A stretch of DNA of 7,412 nt from positions 1-7,412 of the forward strand of contig CAMLRB010000174.1 in assembly GCA_946482295.1 (NCBI GenBank), written 5' to 3'. Under the pieces are notes generated by a model. That model ran no database searches. It had not been told where the DNA came from and saw only the letters and a list, made by a program, of their open reading frames with translations. Shown in pieces: positions 1 through 6,012 of this stretch; the stretch's first letter is position 1, and each line of letters opens with the position of its first letter. The DNA comes from an uncultured Bacteriovorax sp. (GTDB lineage: Bacteria > Bdellovibrionota > Bacteriovoracia > Bacteriovoracales > Bacteriovoracaceae). The position numbers and the translations under genes are program-made.

Positions 1-38
1 AAGTTATTCTTTTGAAAAAAAGCACACTCAGAATTGGG

Positions 39-67
39 GCAGTTGGCATACATGCTATGTATACTGC
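39..67. repeat. Bulged inverted repeat (possible hairpin or operator)
   Basis: GCAGT (39-43) pairs with ACTGC (63-67) and ATACAT (48-53) pairs with ATGTAT (57-62), with GCT as the loop. The right arm is continuous while the left arm carries a 4-nt TGGC bulge, giving 11 paired positions. No T-run follows on either strand, so it does not look like a standard intrinsic terminator. Confidence 0.45.
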
Positions 68-72
68 AACTT

Positions 73-86
73 CAATAAATTTATTG
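73..86. repeat. 14-bp perfect AT-rich palindrome
   Basis: CAATAAATTTATTG reads the same on both strands. It lies 5 bp beyond the bulged hairpin at 39-67. It could be an operator half of a regulatory region, but AT-rich palindromes also arise by chance. Confidence 0.35.
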
Positions 87-182
87 TGAGCTAAGAATTT
101 GAAATATGGCTCATCAAAGTCTCTGCGTGATCAATTTTTAAAAAGAATGAATTAATTGAAACACCACTTAAATGGGGCAGTT

Positions 183-710
183 TTAAAGAATTTTTTTAAG
201 AGCTGCTTGCTTTTTAAATCCATTGAAACATTCATGGCTTCCGTACTTCATAGGAACAAAATGAGTCTTGCCATCAATATCAAGAGCTAATGTTGTCGTT
301 ATGTATGAAAAATCTCCAGCGTGACTGCTATCAGTTTGTTCTGATGTGTAGGCCGCCCAAAGAGACACTTCATGGCCATTGATTGTCACCGATGGTTGAA
401 AACCAAAACAATAAAGTTGAACTCCATTCAGTTGGCATTTATCTGCAGGCATTGCGAATTTCAAATGGTCACCAAGATTGGCCAAGCGATTAGCGTGTTC
501 AGCGATCGTTGAAATATCATTGATCGTGATGAGATTAGACCACACAGGAGCGTACTTCACCCCATTGTGGTGAATCAGTTGGATTTGAACGTAGTCATCG
601 ACTGTTTGAGCGATAAAAGTTGTCGTCGGGTATTCTGTCACACAACCAAAATCAATAGCGTGAACATTGAGAGATAGAAGAGTTAGAATGGCCGTGAAAA
701 TCTTTTTCAT
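183..710 (-). CDS. Small secreted protein, four cysteines, function unknown
   Basis: The product is 175 residues. I do not recognise the family. The N-terminus is a clear Sec signal peptide: a KK pair, then a hydrophobic core (FTAILTLLSL) and a likely signal peptidase I site after VHA at residue 18, so export to the periplasm or outside is expected. The mature part has four cysteines (23, 92, 101, 161), enough for two disulfide bonds, and no transmembrane segment. The start at 710 was chosen over the longer frame from 767 because an AGGAG ribosome binding site lies just upstream and because the longer form would bury the signal peptide and overlap gsk. It begins 31 bp after the gsk stop on the same strand, too close for an obvious separate promoter, so it is probably cotranscribed with gsk. 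Why a secreted protein follows a nucleoside kinase is unclear. Confidence 0.85.
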   Translation of the reverse strand: MKKIFTAILTLLSLNVHAIDFGCVTEYPTTTFIAQTVDDYVQIQLIHHNGVKYAPVWSNLITINDISTIAEHANRLANLGDHLKFAMPADKCQLNGVQLYCFGFQPSVTINGHEVSLWAAYTSEQTDSSHAGDFSYITTTLALDIDGKTHFVPMKYGSHECFNGFKKQAALKKIL

Positions 711-741
711 AAAATCATCTCCTTGATTAGCTATTAAAACT

Positions 742-2040
742 CTACATGTCCCAATATGCATCTTCAAGGCTTTCTTCGCGGTTAGGAAGACCCTTGGTTA
801 AGCGCGGGGAGTTTTGTTTGAGCACTTCGAAACTCGCACGATTACAATATTTACTTACTTGGTGAATTGATGAATAAGTCAAATAGCGAGCGTTGTGCTT
901 AGGAGATTGGGGAGAAACTTGGCGGTGATATGTGTTTGAAACCATATCATGCAAAAACGCGGAAAGGGCAGCATCACCTGCGCCATTAGTGTTAGTGATC
1001 ACTCCGGGACCACCCATGTAAGGGTTGATGTGAGTGTAAACTTTAATAGCGTTTTTACAATCTTTCTTCAGCATGGCACGGGAATATTCAAATTTGTTGT
1101 ATTCAGGAAGAGATTTCGAATGAATCATGTCTTTTGTTTCACGTTTATAATCATCATCAACATGACCTGCAATATAAAGTCCGCGAGGACCGACCGTTAA
1201 TAACACCACGTCTGTAAGATCTAAAATTTTCTGACAAGAAAGGAGAGGATCACTTTCTTCAACGAGAGCATGGGCCTCTTCTTCATTCATCGCAAGAACA
1301 TTGACGTAGTCCTGTATATAAGAAACAAAGAAATCTTTTTTGGCCTTTATCAATGAACTGGTTCCGAGAGAGAGAACAACCGGGACATTATGCATTTTCG
1401 CAAGTTGTGAAGCTCTTAAATTCGATTTGTACATAGAGCTTGATTCATCTCGAAGTGAGTAAGCAGAAACAAGAAGTAGTGAAGCCCCTTTAATTAATTC
1501 CTCGGGAATGTAATCTTCCGAAAGTTCATTCATGATTCCTTTGCCAATTAAGAAAGATCTTTCTCTATCTGGAGTGAGAAGACAAAGGGCACGCCCCATC
1601 GGTCCATCAACTGGTTTTAGGTATGAAAAATCGACAAAGGAATTTGTGGTGCAGATATATTTAAAAGCGTAATCACCAACTGAGATATTTTTGGAAATGG
1701 CCCCCAAGGCGACAGAACGGGAATCAGAAAGAACACTGTAGTTATGAAGGGTATTTCCAATGGCCCCACCCGCATACTCTCCAATGATGAGATTCTGAGC
1801 TTTCAGTTCTCGATAAATTTCTTCAACTATAGCATCATCAAAAACGACAGATTCGCCTTTTTGGATTTTATATTTTTCCAGAAACTCATTGCTGACATTG
1901 GCCTCAATATCGACGATGAGCTGATCGATACCTACAATGTATACGGAGCCTCGCTCGGAAAAATCGGGGTCAAAAGGAATTCGCCCTGATTCGGTGACTG
2001 GAAAGTAGTGTTTGGTTTTTCTTTTGCCTGGAAATTTCAA
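742..2040 (-). CDS. gsk: Inosine-guanosine kinase (PfkB/ribokinase family)
   Basis: The product is 432 residues, against 434 for Escherichia coli Gsk, and by recall it matches that protein along its whole length. Gsk phosphorylates inosine and guanosine with ATP to give IMP and GMP in cytosolic purine salvage. Visible landmarks are KFPGKRKTKHYFPV at the N-terminus, VGIDQ (36-40), the glycine-rich GGAIGN (91-96), the PfkB signature NTNGAGD (350-356) whose last Asp should be the catalytic base, and the family-typical C-terminus with SPRLTKGLP and YWD. The start is TTG at 2040: it aligns with the E. coli Met1 and has AAGGGG (plus-strand 2047-2052) six bases upstream. The longer frame from 2139 would add 33 residues absent from Gsk and run through the start of the divergent gene. 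The catalytic landmarks appear intact. A secreted-protein gene follows 31 bp downstream. Confidence 0.95.
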   Translation of the reverse strand: MKFPGKRKTKHYFPVTESGRIPFDPDFSERGSVYIVGIDQLIVDIEANVSNEFLEKYKIQKGESVVFDDAIVEEIYRELKAQNLIIGEYAGGAIGNTLHNYSVLSDSRSVALGAISKNISVGDYAFKYICTTNSFVDFSYLKPVDGPMGRALCLLTPDRERSFLIGKGIMNELSEDYIPEELIKGASLLLVSAYSLRDESSSMYKSNLRASQLAKMHNVPVVLSLGTSSLIKAKKDFFVSYIQDYVNVLAMNEEEAHALVEESDPLLSCQKILDLTDVVLLTVGPRGLYIAGHVDDDYKRETKDMIHSKSLPEYNKFEYSRAMLKKDCKNAIKVYTHINPYMGGPGVITNTNGAGDAALSAFLHDMVSNTYHRQVSPQSPKHNARYLTYSSIHQVSKYCNRASFEVLKQNSPRLTKGLPNREESLEDAYWDM

Positions 2041-2046
2041 AAAATG

Positions 2047-2052
2047 CCCCTT
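2047..2052 (-). promoter_or_regulatory. Ribosome binding site deciding the gsk TTG start
   Basis: On the minus strand this reads AAGGGG, six bases before the TTG at 2040-2038. No other in-frame start near the Gsk N-terminus has a comparable site, so it supports TTG initiation. Confidence 0.6.
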
Positions 2053-2057
2053 ATACT
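2052..2057 (+). promoter_or_regulatory. Candidate -10 element for the SH3/barrel gene
   Basis: TATACT matches the sigma-70 -10 consensus at five of six positions. It ends eight bases before the ATG at 2066, so transcription would begin at or within a few bases of the start codon. No convincing -35 box was found at 16-18 bp upstream. The element overlaps the gsk ribosome binding site on the opposite strand. Confidence 0.35.
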
Positions 2058-2065
2058 TTTTAGAG

Positions 2066-3025
2066 ATGCACCAATTAAAAAACTTTGCGCTTATTTTAGG
2101 GCTTCTTTCATCATTCGTCACGATTAATGCAACCGCCATTGGTGCTGAAGCCGATAAATCAATTGAAGTCGACGAAATCTCCCCTCAAAAATTAGGTCAA
2201 ACTTATCGGGCCCGTATCACGACCCCTAAGGCCGTCGTCTATGCCGATGAAAATATGAATTCCCCCTTGGGATTCATCAGTAATGGCAAGTTGATCACTG
2301 TTGGAAATCCTAGACGAATGAACCGGGAATTGGTTCCTTTAGTCGTTTATGGCCGTGTGGCCTTCATTCAGATCAAAGATATCCGCTACGAAGATGATGA
2401 AGGGGAACAACTCAGTTACAAATCTGGGGCTCCTCGCGAGCACGATATAGACATCATCATTACTCCACCAGACGAAAAACTTTCAGAAAACAATTCTGCT
2501 TATCTTACCCTTCAGAATTTTTTTCCGGGAAGTGACTTAAAAGATTTTTTCATGGCCGTTGATGGAGAAGATAAAAGTAGTCTATTAGGCGTTCATATGC
2601 AGTTTATCCATCGCCGTGAGTTTTCACGTGTCTTTTGGGGCGCAGGTTTTGATTATTCGATGGCCTCAAGTGATCATGCAAGCTTTGGCTATTTTATGAT
2701 TAATCCGACTGTAGGTTTCACATTTATGCGAAATCCCCTCTTTCTGGTTGATATCTACGGTTCTATCGATTTTTCGGTGAGCACTCTGACAAATATCGAA
2801 GGTAATAGTGTCAATGAACCAAGCGGATTTGTTTGGGGACCGCAAATCAATTCACGTATTGTCTTCTTTCCGGATCGTCGCTACCACTTGGTTGGAGGCC
2901 TTAGCTACAAAAAATACAAAACGCGTGAGATTTCCAATCTCACTGATCTTAATGACACACCAATTGCAGGAATCGTTTATCTAAACGGACTTTCGTTTTC
3001 ACTTGGTCTTGGAATGGAATTCTAG
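2066..3025 (+). CDS. Secreted SH3-like domain plus outer-membrane beta-barrel protein
   Basis: The product is 319 residues of unknown function. A signal peptide covers about residues 1-27 (hydrophobic core FALILGLLSSFVTI). Residues about 47-107 resemble a bacterial SH3-like domain: short strands, a conserved NGKLITVG turn and a closing VYGRVAFIQIKDI. An acidic linker follows to about 160. From about 171 to the end, alternating hydrophobic and aromatic strands, often separated by polar turns, and a C-terminal Phe (GLGMEF) suggest a small beta-barrel inserted in the outer membrane by the BAM machinery. The SH3-like part would sit in the periplasm, possibly touching peptidoglycan; that is inference. 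ATG 2066 was chosen because it opens the signal peptide, although no Shine-Dalgarno is visible; the frame extends upstream only into gsk. Its stop abuts that of the convergent gene. Confidence 0.85.
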   Translation: MHQLKNFALILGLLSSFVTINATAIGAEADKSIEVDEISPQKLGQTYRARITTPKAVVYADENMNSPLGFISNGKLITVGNPRRMNRELVPLVVYGRVAFIQIKDIRYEDDEGEQLSYKSGAPREHDIDIIITPPDEKLSENNSAYLTLQNFFPGSDLKDFFMAVDGEDKSSLLGVHMQFIHRREFSRVFWGAGFDYSMASSDHASFGYFMINPTVGFTFMRNPLFLVDIYGSIDFSVSTLTNIEGNSVNEPSGFVWGPQINSRIVFFPDRRYHLVGGLSYKKYKTREISNLTDLNDTPIAGIVYLNGLSFSLGLGMEF

Positions 3026-4294
3026 TTACTCGATTGAGAGAACTTTTTCGGCTTCATCTGTATTTACTTTTTTATCTTTGGCCTTCTGTAAATAGAAATT
3101 AACTTTTTCTTCTTCGTTAGAAAACTGTCCTTCAAAAGTATTCGTGACTTTTTCTTCTTCGCTTTTCACTTCGCTAGTGAGCTCTTCATCCATTTGTCTT
3201 TTCAATTTTTCATCGGCCGTTTCATTCAATTGATCTTTATCTGATGACAACGTCGTTCCAAATTTTTTATAGGAGTATTCGTAAAAAGGTTTAAGGTATT
3301 TCAAATTGAGTTTACCTCGCTCGAGGAAAGTGATGATTACTCGAATGAAGTCTTTATTATTTAAGTCGTGCGACCAGGCACTGAATAGGTAAGTCATCCC
3401 TTGTTGATCAATTCGCTGTCCATAAGGAATTCGTTTGTAGTCAGCATAGATGGGAATGGCAGAATCGGAAGTTGAGCTTTTATAACGAATTTCATTAAGT
3501 AATTTTTTTCGGAAATTTTCTGCAGCTCCATTATGCTTGCGCGTGCGAATCGTGAGTGGATAGACAGTGCCTTTTTCTATGATATATAGACGTTCTTTAA
3601 AATAGCGATCATTACTCTCAGGAAGGGCCACAAGACCAATGTTTTGCCCAGGTATATAGGATATCTTTTGTGATTCATCCGGTATCAAAAAATGGCGATT
3701 ATAAAGTATGAAGAGATTGTATACTAATTCGTAATACGAAACTTTTTTCAATGTATCCAATGAGGCGAGAAAACTTTCCCCTTGATTTGAAGGTAGCGAA
3801 AGTTTTTTCTCGTAGAGATCGCGCCAAATATCTTCCTGACTTTTTCGTGCAATATAATTTTTAAAAACAGGAAGAATAAATAGTTTTTGATCTCCGAGGG
3901 TTGTGTCTAATTTATAAGGACGATCTATGACGAATGAAAAAAGCTCATTGTCTTTTCCGTTCATGAAACTTGCCCCCAAACGAGGACCTGCACCTTCCAG
4001 TTTTATTGAGGGAATCATAAAAAAAAGCGGATGATTAATGGGCATAGGCATTTCAAAATGCGAGAAGTGAAATTTCTGGTAGAGACTTTCATCATTCATA
4101 TCAGTCACTTTAGGAACAACAAGTGTCTCTCCATTATAGAGAACCTCACGTGCAGGCTTCATTTTAAGAAACGTAGTATTCACTCCTTCGGTAAGTGTTA
4201 GTGTGTAGATGTGATAAGGAGCAATGTAACAGAGGACTCCAAAAAGTCCGAACAAGGCAATTGTTATAGTCAGGTAAATGCTCTTTTTTAACAT
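3026..4294 (-). CDS. Membrane-anchored periplasmic protein with charged C-terminal tail, unknown function
   Basis: The product is 422 residues and I do not recognise the family. A Lys pair followed by a hydrophobic stretch (about residues 5-27) gives one N-terminal membrane anchor or uncleaved signal, and the rest has no further clear membrane segment, so most of the protein should lie in the periplasm. The central part is mixed, rich in Tyr, Phe and Lys. Residues about 346-422 are highly charged and Glu/Lys-rich and look helical or disordered. The start at ATG 4294 is preferred: AGGTGA (plus-strand 4297-4302) lies two bases upstream, an alignment that suits the extended anti-Shine-Dalgarno. 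A GTG two codons earlier (4300) overlaps that site and has no site of its own. It is transcribed alone, divergent from the lipoprotein gene and convergent with the SH3/barrel gene. Confidence 0.85.
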   Translation of the reverse strand: MLKKSIYLTITIALFGLFGVLCYIAPYHIYTLTLTEGVNTTFLKMKPAREVLYNGETLVVPKVTDMNDESLYQKFHFSHFEMPMPINHPLFFMIPSIKLEGAGPRLGASFMNGKDNELFSFVIDRPYKLDTTLGDQKLFILPVFKNYIARKSQEDIWRDLYEKKLSLPSNQGESFLASLDTLKKVSYYELVYNLFILYNRHFLIPDESQKISYIPGQNIGLVALPESNDRYFKERLYIIEKGTVYPLTIRTRKHNGAAENFRKKLLNEIRYKSSTSDSAIPIYADYKRIPYGQRIDQQGMTYLFSAWSHDLNNKDFIRVIITFLERGKLNLKYLKPFYEYSYKKFGTTLSSDKDQLNETADEKLKRQMDEELTSEVKSEEEKVTNTFEGQFSNEEEKVNFYLQKAKDKKVNTDEAEKVLSIE

Positions 4295-4304
4295 GCTCAC
4301 CTAT

Positions 4305-4326
4305 CGTCATTTTCTGGCGTCATTTT
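4305..4326. repeat. Direct repeat of CGTCATTTT, 13-bp period
   Basis: CGTCATTTT occurs at 4305-4313 and again at 4318-4326, just upstream of the minus-strand gene starting at 4294. An adjacent inverted repeat TTTAAG-AA-CTTAAA lies at 4324-4337. Together they could form a regulator-binding region between two divergent genes, or be chance. Confidence 0.35.
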
Positions 4327-4403
4327 AAGAACTTAAATGAGTTTTAGATTTTCCTCATATTTTCATCCACTTTACCGATAAGCCAAAGGATTAATAAGGA
4401 TAC

Positions 4404-4417
4404 AACACCAAGGTGTT
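4404..4417 (+). promoter_or_regulatory. Dyad covering the lipoprotein ribosome binding site
   Basis: AACACC and GGTGTT form a perfect inverted repeat separated by AA. In RNA a five-pair stem with a CAAG loop would form. The right arm includes most of the Shine-Dalgarno AAGGTG (4410-4415) used by the ATG at 4422, so folding would hide it. It could instead be a DNA operator. Confidence 0.4.
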
Positions 4418-4421
4418 CCAA

Positions 4422-5123
4422 ATGACAACGAAAGTACTTAAAAACATGAATTCAAAAACACTCTTTCTATTAGGCCTTTTTATGCTTTCGGCCTGTGATT
4501 CACCAAGATCACAACGAGCACTTTCGGGAACATCTACAAACCCGGTAGGTATTAATCTTGGATCAACAGGTTCAACGACAGGAACAGGTACTGGCACAGG
4601 AACAGGAACGGGAACAACAACCGGTGGAACAACAACAACTCCTTCTGTTATTCCAGAAGATGCTAAACATTGTAAATTTTCAACTGATGGTGTGAACAAC
4701 TTTGCTTCTAACAGTAACCACCTAGGCCCTCATACACTTTGTAAAAGCAGCACTGACGGTTCTGTTTTCTACTTTCAATTAAAAACTCCACCTGTCGGTA
4801 GCACTGGTGATGTTAATATTTGTTTTATCCCTACAACAGCAAGTGGAAGTAATTCAATTTATATCGGAAACCCAATGTGTGGGGCCTTCACTGATCCAAA
4901 GGCCGTGAAAAAAATTACTTTCGTAAAATATTCTTCTTACACAAATGCAGCTATCAACGGAGTTATGTTCTTTAAAGATACAAGTTACTACTACCCTGTC
5001 TTTAATCGAGTCATGATGACGTTAGCGGCCTACCAAGGGTGTATGAACATGCTTGCTTACGGACAAACGGCCTACTGTGATTCTTTCAAATCAGTTGGTC
5101 AATACGTCTATCAGACATTTTAA
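4422..5123 (+). CDS. Lipoprotein with Thr-Gly linker and six-cysteine domain, unknown function
   Basis: The product is 233 residues. The N-terminus is a lipoprotein signal: Lys residues, a hydrophobic core (LFLLGLFM) and the lipobox LSAC with the lipidated Cys at 25. Asp at +2 after Cys would, by the enterobacterial rule, mean inner-membrane retention, but that rule is not safe in this lineage. Residues about 26-77 are a low-complexity Ser/Thr/Gly linker with six Thr-Gly units, followed by a globular domain with cysteines at 84, 107, 134, 153, 207 and 219, enough for three disulfides, and many Tyr. I do not recognise the domain. ATG 4422 was chosen because AAGGTG lies six bases upstream; a GTG at 4413 and an ATG at 4446 are weaker alternatives that keep the lipobox. 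It stands alone, with a convergent gene 10 bp beyond its stop. Confidence 0.85.
   Translation: MTTKVLKNMNSKTLFLLGLFMLSACDSPRSQRALSGTSTNPVGINLGSTGSTTGTGTGTGTGTGTTTGGTTTTPSVIPEDAKHCKFSTDGVNNFASNSNHLGPHTLCKSSTDGSVFYFQLKTPPVGSTGDVNICFIPTTASGSNSIYIGNPMCGAFTDPKAVKKITFVKYSSYTNAAINGVMFFKDTSYYYPVFNRVMMTLAAYQGCMNMLAYGQTAYCDSFKSVGQYVYQTF
4578..4613 (+). repeat. Six-copy ACN-GGN hexamer repeat coding for Thr-Gly
   Basis: Six in-frame Thr-Gly codon pairs follow one another in the lipoprotein linker. Third positions vary (ACA/ACT/ACG and GGA/GGT/GGC), so the tract is not a perfect DNA repeat and is probably less prone to slippage. Such linkers are common between a lipid anchor and a surface domain. Confidence 0.8.
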
Positions 5124-5125
5124 AT

Positions 5126-5142
5126 ACTAAAATTTAGTTTTT
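5126..5142. terminator. Weak AT-rich terminator candidate between convergent genes
   Basis: ACTAA and TTAGT form a five-pair stem around AAT, followed on the plus strand by a run of five T. It follows the lipoprotein stop by two bases and overlaps the last codons of the convergent gene. The stem has almost no GC, so termination would be weak; no better candidate was seen. Confidence 0.3.
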
Positions 5143-6012
5143 GAGTGGACCGCTGATCTGTTTGCCAAGACAAAATTCTTGAACCATTGCCATGTCATTT
5201 GTAGGGAGTCCTAGGACTGGATAAACCATTGTCTCACCTTCCGAACCTTTTCGTTTCAAACAAGAGACAATGTAGAAGAAATTTTCCGCAGCATTGTAGT
5301 TCTTAATATAATTAAAAAAAATGTCCCCTTCGTTGTCTTTATATTCAAAAACCTCGTCTGGGTGATCAAGAGTTTCTTGAAAGCATGATTCGTAATGACC
5401 AAATTCTTCAATACTTATGTCCTGATCTTTGCGTTTAATAAGGATGTGAGCAAGTAGTTTAGATTTTTTACTTTCTAAAAGTTGCAGAAAAACAGAATCC
5501 TCGTCTGTTTCAGTCTCAGAGCGTTCTGCAATAGTCTTTGGGCCTTTTTGTTTTTTTTTCCATTCAGAAACAACAAGAGCTGATCCTTGACGAAATTCAT
5601 TAATAAGACCCGTAGTGTTTGTGGCCCATGCACCAAAAATAAATGAAGGTTCTCCTTTAAAAATTGAGGCGATGACGACAACCCATTCACTATTTATTCT
5701 TTTAATGAAGTGATGAAAACTCTCCCCTAGTTCATTGCTGAAACGGTAGATTTCATCAGGCGACATCAAAACATCATTCACTAATTTTTGATCTACGACT
5801 GTTTGAGCGGCATTTGTATCGTGATGAAATTCTCTCAAGTTCTGAATGTCTTTTTCAAAATATTTTACGAGTGGTAAGTGATAATCTTCAATACATTCTT
5901 CTGAACAAAAACTTTTTATTGACTGATCATCAATGAAAAAAAGAGAATCACTGCCTGTTACAGGAGTCTTGCATTCATGGCAGTAATAGAGAGGTTTTTT
6001 TATTAATGTCAT
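5134..6012 (-). CDS. Zinc-finger protein with an internally duplicated domain, unknown function
   Basis: The product is 292 residues with no signal peptide or membrane segment, so it is likely cytoplasmic. The N-terminus carries four cysteines in a CX2C-X21-CX3C pattern (11, 14, 36, 40), including FCSEEC and a nearby His45, resembling FCS/TRASH-type zinc fingers. The rest contains two similar segments, about 84-143 and 217-283: both start with PDE followed by a hydrophobic and an aromatic residue, share a central acidic-Gly pattern and an IK pair, then hydrophobic strands and an EF-x-x-G end. A Lys-rich and acidic linker (about 151-175) separates them. The fold loosely recalls BECR-type nuclease domains, but I see no catalytic set and do not claim activity. 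Its ATG overlaps the upstream barrel gene stop (TAATG), with a weak GAG seven bases upstream, so translation is probably coupled. Confidence 0.85.
   Translation of the reverse strand: MTLIKKPLYYCHECKTPVTGSDSLFFIDDQSIKSFCSEECIEDYHLPLVKYFEKDIQNLREFHHDTNAAQTVVDQKLVNDVLMSPDEIYRFSNELGESFHHFIKRINSEWVVVIASIFKGEPSFIFGAWATNTTGLINEFRQGSALVVSEWKKKQKGPKTIAERSETETDEDSVFLQLLESKKSKLLAHILIKRKDQDISIEEFGHYESCFQETLDHPDEVFEYKDNEGDIFFNYIKNYNAAENFFYIVSCLKRKGSEGETMVYPVLGLPTNDMAMVQEFCLGKQISGPLKN

Larger units (their letters stand above)
1..182. other. Intergenic region at left edge, no supported gene
   Basis: No coding region with a start codon and ribosome binding site could be supported here. Two plus-strand frames are open from the left edge, to stops at 87-89 and 92-94. 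Either could be the tail of a gene lying outside the window, but the open stretches are too short to decide. The region also holds a bulged hairpin (39-67), a perfect palindrome (73-86) and two copies of TGGGGCAGTT (35-44 and 173-182). No GC-rich hairpin followed by a T-run was seen after the minus-strand gene that ends at 183. Confidence 0.6.

Noticed and set aside
2..94. Plus-strand open frames entering from the left edge
   Set aside because: Two frames are open for similar lengths with no feature to choose between them; neither supports a gene call.
711..767. Longer N-terminus for the secreted protein
   Set aside because: It would place 19 residues ahead of a complete signal peptide and bypass the AGGAG site before 710.
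949..1989. Two plus-strand frames (949-1200 and 1744-1989) opposite gsk
   Set aside because: Both lie wholly within the well-conserved gsk gene, lack ribosome binding sites and look like unrelated translated antisense.
2041..2139. Longer N-terminus for gsk
   Set aside because: The 33 extra residues are absent from E. coli Gsk and coincide with the signal-peptide region of the divergent gene; the TTG at 2040 has its own ribosome binding site.
3026..3060. Possible terminator between the abutting convergent genes
   Set aside because: Only a three-pair CTC/GAG stem near a short T-run was found, too weak to call.
4297..4323. Eight-codon upstream frame (MTPENDDR) before the membrane-anchored protein
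   Set aside because: It is a by-product of the AAAATGACG repeat with no ribosome binding site; too short to support.
4391..4699. Minus-strand frame of 102 codons with a Val-Pro repeat
   Set aside because: It is the antisense shadow of the Thr-Gly linker of the lipoprotein; it has no ribosome binding site and the plus-strand frame has a clear lipobox.
5475..5690. Minus-strand 71-codon frame inside the zinc-finger gene
   Set aside because: Same-strand out-of-frame shadow; the real frame shows the zinc finger and the internal duplication across it.
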